Shown here: positions 13,693-15,387 of the stretch, one piece after another
Layout: each line of letters begins with the position of its first letter
How positions within the stretch are numbered: position 1 is the stretch's first letter
DNA from: Nitrospirota bacterium
GTDB taxonomy: Bacteria > Nitrospirota > Nitrospiria > Nitrospirales > UBA8639
NCBI GenBank assembly: GCA_029865515.1
Contig: JAOUGQ010000049.1
Location: forward strand, 1-15,387
Direction: 5' to 3'
DNA: 15,387 bases
The notes under the pieces: generated by a model
Databases searched by the model: none
The model's input: only the letters and a program-made list of their open reading frames with translations
What the model was told of the DNA's origin: nothing
Program-made: the position numbers and the translations under genes

Positions 13693-14393
13693 AAGCTCAA
13701 CGTATTCTGGCCGTGTGTCCAGCCAGGGGCGGCAGCAAAGGGATTCCGCTCAAGAATCTGGCCCCATTTTTGGGAATTCCGTTAGTCGCCAGAGTTGGCC
13801 AGTTGGTGAAAGAGATTCCCATCATCGACCGGGCTGTGGTCTCGACTGATCATCCTGAAATTTCCGAGTGTGCGAAAAAATCAGGTCTTGAGGCCCCTTT
13901 CTTCCGGCCTCCGGACCTTTCAGGAGATCGAATATCGGACGCGCCGGTATTGATCCATGCGTTAGAAGAAATGGAGCATTTGGACAAGGTACGATACGAC
14001 ATCGTGGTCATGCTCCAGCCGACTTCTCCTCTTCGCCGGCCGGAGCACGTCATCCGAGCCATTGAGATGCTGGTGAATGAACAATGGGACGCCGTATGGA
14101 CGCTGTCCGAAACCGATTCCAAGTCGCACCCTCTCAAACAACTGACTCTGGACTCAGGCAAGATCGGCTATTATGACCCCAACGGGAGCCAAATCATTGC
14201 AAGGCAACAACTAACCCCGGTCTATCACCGGAACGGAGTCGCTTACGTCATGACACGAAGTTGTCTTCTTGAGGGAAGGAGCATCATGGGTAAACGAACT
14301 GGAGCTCTCCTTCTCGATGAACATCTGGTCAGTATCGATACCATGTGGGATTTGGAACTGGCCGAATACATTTATAGTAAAAATCAGGCATAA
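13686..14393 (+). CDS. CMP-sugar synthetase, acylneuraminate cytidylyltransferase family (NeuA-like)
   Basis: This 235-residue enzyme would activate the acidic sugar with CTP to its CMP form, releasing pyrophosphate. The nucleotide-binding signature ARGGSKGIPLKN lies at residues 13-24 (canonical ARGGSKGIPRKN with one change), STDHPEI at 53-59, QPTSPLRRPEHV at 111-122, YHRNGVAYVM at 180-189, and the late acidic segment DEHLVSIDTMWDLELAE at 211-227. The length matches single-domain NeuA/PseF-type enzymes, and there is no esterase extension. Kdo-specific KdsB is less likely, because HRNGVAYV and IDTMWDLE are acylneuraminate-type. It is coupled to the upstream methyltransferase gene by a seven-base overlap. 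Together with the synthase 1.5 kb upstream it shows that a nonulosonate-like sugar is both made and activated here. Confidence 0.9.
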   Translation: MLEAQRILAVCPARGGSKGIPLKNLAPFLGIPLVARVGQLVKEIPIIDRAVVSTDHPEISECAKKSGLEAPFFRPPDLSGDRISDAPVLIHALEEMEHLDKVRYDIVVMLQPTSPLRRPEHVIRAIEMLVNEQWDAVWTLSETDSKSHPLKQLTLDSGKIGYYDPNGSQIIARQQLTPVYHRNGVAYVMTRSCLLEGRSIMGKRTGALLLDEHLVSIDTMWDLELAEYIYSKNQA

Positions 14394-14402
14394 CCTCTGA
14401 AT

Positions 14403-14472
14403 GCAATGAAGATGAGCCATCTGTTAATCAGGGTTCACCTGCAGGTCGAATGGATCGGTTGGCAATGAAGAT
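14403..14472 (+). repeat. Direct repeat of 11 bases in a small intergenic region
   Basis: GCAATGAAGAT occurs at 14403-14413 and at 14462-14472, 59 bases apart, in the 159-base gap between the cytidylyltransferase and the last gene. Two very short open frames begin inside these copies (14406-14468 and 14465-14560, overlapping by ATGA), without ribosome sites. They are noted but not called as genes. Confidence 0.5.
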
Positions 14473-14539
14473 ACCCTATGCGCAGCCCCTGAAGAACCAA
14501 CCAAAACTTTCCCTCAAAGTTCCATTTTTCCTCCCAGGA

Positions 14540-14548
14540 AAGGAAGGG
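14540..14548 (+). promoter_or_regulatory. Ribosome site favouring a TTG start for the last gene
   Basis: AAGGAAGGG lies four bases before TTG at 14553. The in-frame ATG at 14586 is preceded only by a weak CAGG. The frame is open back to a stop at 14490 with no other ATG, so TTG is the better start. Confidence 0.5.
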
Positions 14549-14552
14549 CGTC

Positions 14553-15387
14553 TTGAGTAAATTTCTAGACCAACCCTTTCAGGCAATGGACCGGGATAGC
14601 CTCGTAAAGGGAAACTGTGACCTCTGCCGTTCGACAGAAGCATTTCTGGTTGCAGAACCATCGGAACTGAATTGCCGCATTGTCATATGTGTCCACTGTC
14701 AATTGATGTACGCTTTTCCACAGATTGAACAAGAGGCCTTAGACAGATTCTATGAAAGTAGCTTTGCCAACGACCCCGGCAGCCGCGTGAGGCCGGGTGA
14801 AGGAATCGAAGATGAAGATGACATTCAAAAACAGGACGCCTTTGCAGAGTGGGGCTTGAACATCATCAACCGTTTCATTCAAGTTAAAGACAAACGGATT
14901 CTCGATCTGAGATGCCAAACCGGTGCACTCTCGGCACGGCTCCAATCTGCGGGGGCAGAGATATTCTGCGTGGAGCCGTTCGAAAAAAACAGACGGTACG
15001 CGAGTGACCGACGCGGATTAACCGAGATCTTTCCCTTGCCATTTTCCCGTTTCTCCCAGTTACCGGTTCCCTTTCAGGGTCCGTTTGATGCGGTTAATGT
15101 CCTGACTCATCATGTCCTGGCCCACGTCCTGTCCCCCCGCATGCTCCTGGAAAAAATTTTCAGTGTGCTCAAGCCAGGCGGCTATCTCTTTCTTGACGAG
15201 AAGGATGTGCTGTGGCCAGCTCGGTACAAAACCCGATCCGTGTTTCAGTCAGGTCCCGTCCATCAGTATCAGCTCACCGCACAGACCACAGCCAGGTATC
15301 TTGAATCAGCTGGTTTTGTATTGATTGAATGCACGATCGACAACCGCCGGACAAGCGATTTTCAGCACATTCGGGCAGTAGCACGAA
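14553..15387 (+). CDS. SAM-dependent methyltransferase with N-terminal zinc-ribbon, 3' end beyond window
   Basis: At least 278 residues are visible, with the frame open at the right edge. The N-terminus has two CxxC pairs, CDLC (22-25) and CVHC (46-49), forming a zinc ribbon like that of sugar C-methyltransferases and related Methyltransf_13/23 proteins. An acidic stretch with a DEDD run follows at about 85-90. The SAM region begins at KRILDLRCQTGAL (114-126). This is an unusual motif I, because the first glycine of the common DxGCGxG is Arg and the next is Gln. Later features are FDAVNVLTHHVLAH (178-191) and LKPGGYLFLDE (206-216), both typical of the fold. It follows the cytidylyltransferase by 159 bases. 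It may add a second methyl group to the sugar or act on another glycan step. Start choice is moderately supported (TTG with a good ribosome site, or ATG at 14586). Confidence 0.72.
   Translation, partial: MSKFLDQPFQAMDRDSLVKGNCDLCRSTEAFLVAEPSELNCRIVICVHCQLMYAFPQIEQEALDRFYESSFANDPGSRVRPGEGIEDEDDIQKQDAFAEWGLNIINRFIQVKDKRILDLRCQTGALSARLQSAGAEIFCVEPFEKNRRYASDRRGLTEIFPLPFSRFSQLPVPFQGPFDAVNVLTHHVLAHVLSPRMLLEKIFSVLKPGGYLFLDEKDVLWPARYKTRSVFQSGPVHQYQLTAQTTARYLESAGFVLIECTIDNRRTSDFQHIRAVAR

Noticed and set aside
13686..14393. Kdo cytidylyltransferase (KdsB)
   Set aside because: The ARGGSKGIP, YHRNGVAYV and IDTMWDLE motifs are acylneuraminate-type, and the partner synthase is NeuB-like rather than KdsA-like.

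Overview
The window is a dense, almost entirely plus-strand stretch of a Gram-negative-type bacterial chromosome, by eye close to 50% GC. It combines a sphingolipid (ceramide) synthesis block with a surface-glycan block built around a sialic-acid-like (nonulosonate) synthase and CMP-sugar synthetase. There are no rRNA or tRNA genes, CRISPR arrays, transposase genes or phage genes. The taxon cannot be fixed from the sequence. Gene content excludes a typical Gram-positive, and a moderate-GC environmental lineage such as Nitrospirota is only a guess.

Region 1 (1-907): the 5' part of a membrane fatty acid hydroxylase/sterol desaturase runs off the left edge on the minus strand. It is divergent from a small HIT-family nucleotide hydrolase on the plus strand. 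A 204-base AT-rich gap (908-1111) then holds a plausible promoter.

Region 2 (1112-7888): a likely operon encodes a fatty acyl-AMP ligase, an extended SDR reductase (CerR-like), an acyl carrier protein, a serine palmitoyltransferase (Spt-like), and an 810-residue fusion with a GT8-like glycosyltransferase, a degenerate methyltransferase-like middle and an ELM1-type domain. The first four match the gene set known from Caulobacter ceramide synthesis, in reverse order. The ligase would load a fatty acid on the ACP, Spt would condense it with serine, and the SDR would reduce the 3-keto group. The fusion protein is a candidate head-group glycosyltransferase. No bacterial N-acyl ceramide synthase is present in the window.

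Region 3 (7910-15387): after a terminator-like hairpin comes a surface carbohydrate biosynthesis protein. It is followed by a tightly packed run: Gfo/Idh/MocA oxidoreductase, NeuB-type synthase fused to SAF and cupin domains, HAD phosphatase, SAM methyltransferase, NeuA-type cytidylyltransferase, and a second methyltransferase cut by the right edge. Several of these genes overlap by 4 to 23 bases. The set would make and activate a nonulosonate-like acidic sugar and decorate it with methyl or other groups. The enzymes that usually make the NeuB substrate are not in the window.

The most interesting reading, and a hypothesis only, is that the two blocks cooperate to make an acidic glycosphingolipid, a bacterial analogue of a ganglioside. 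The hairpin between the blocks could instead mean they are independent.
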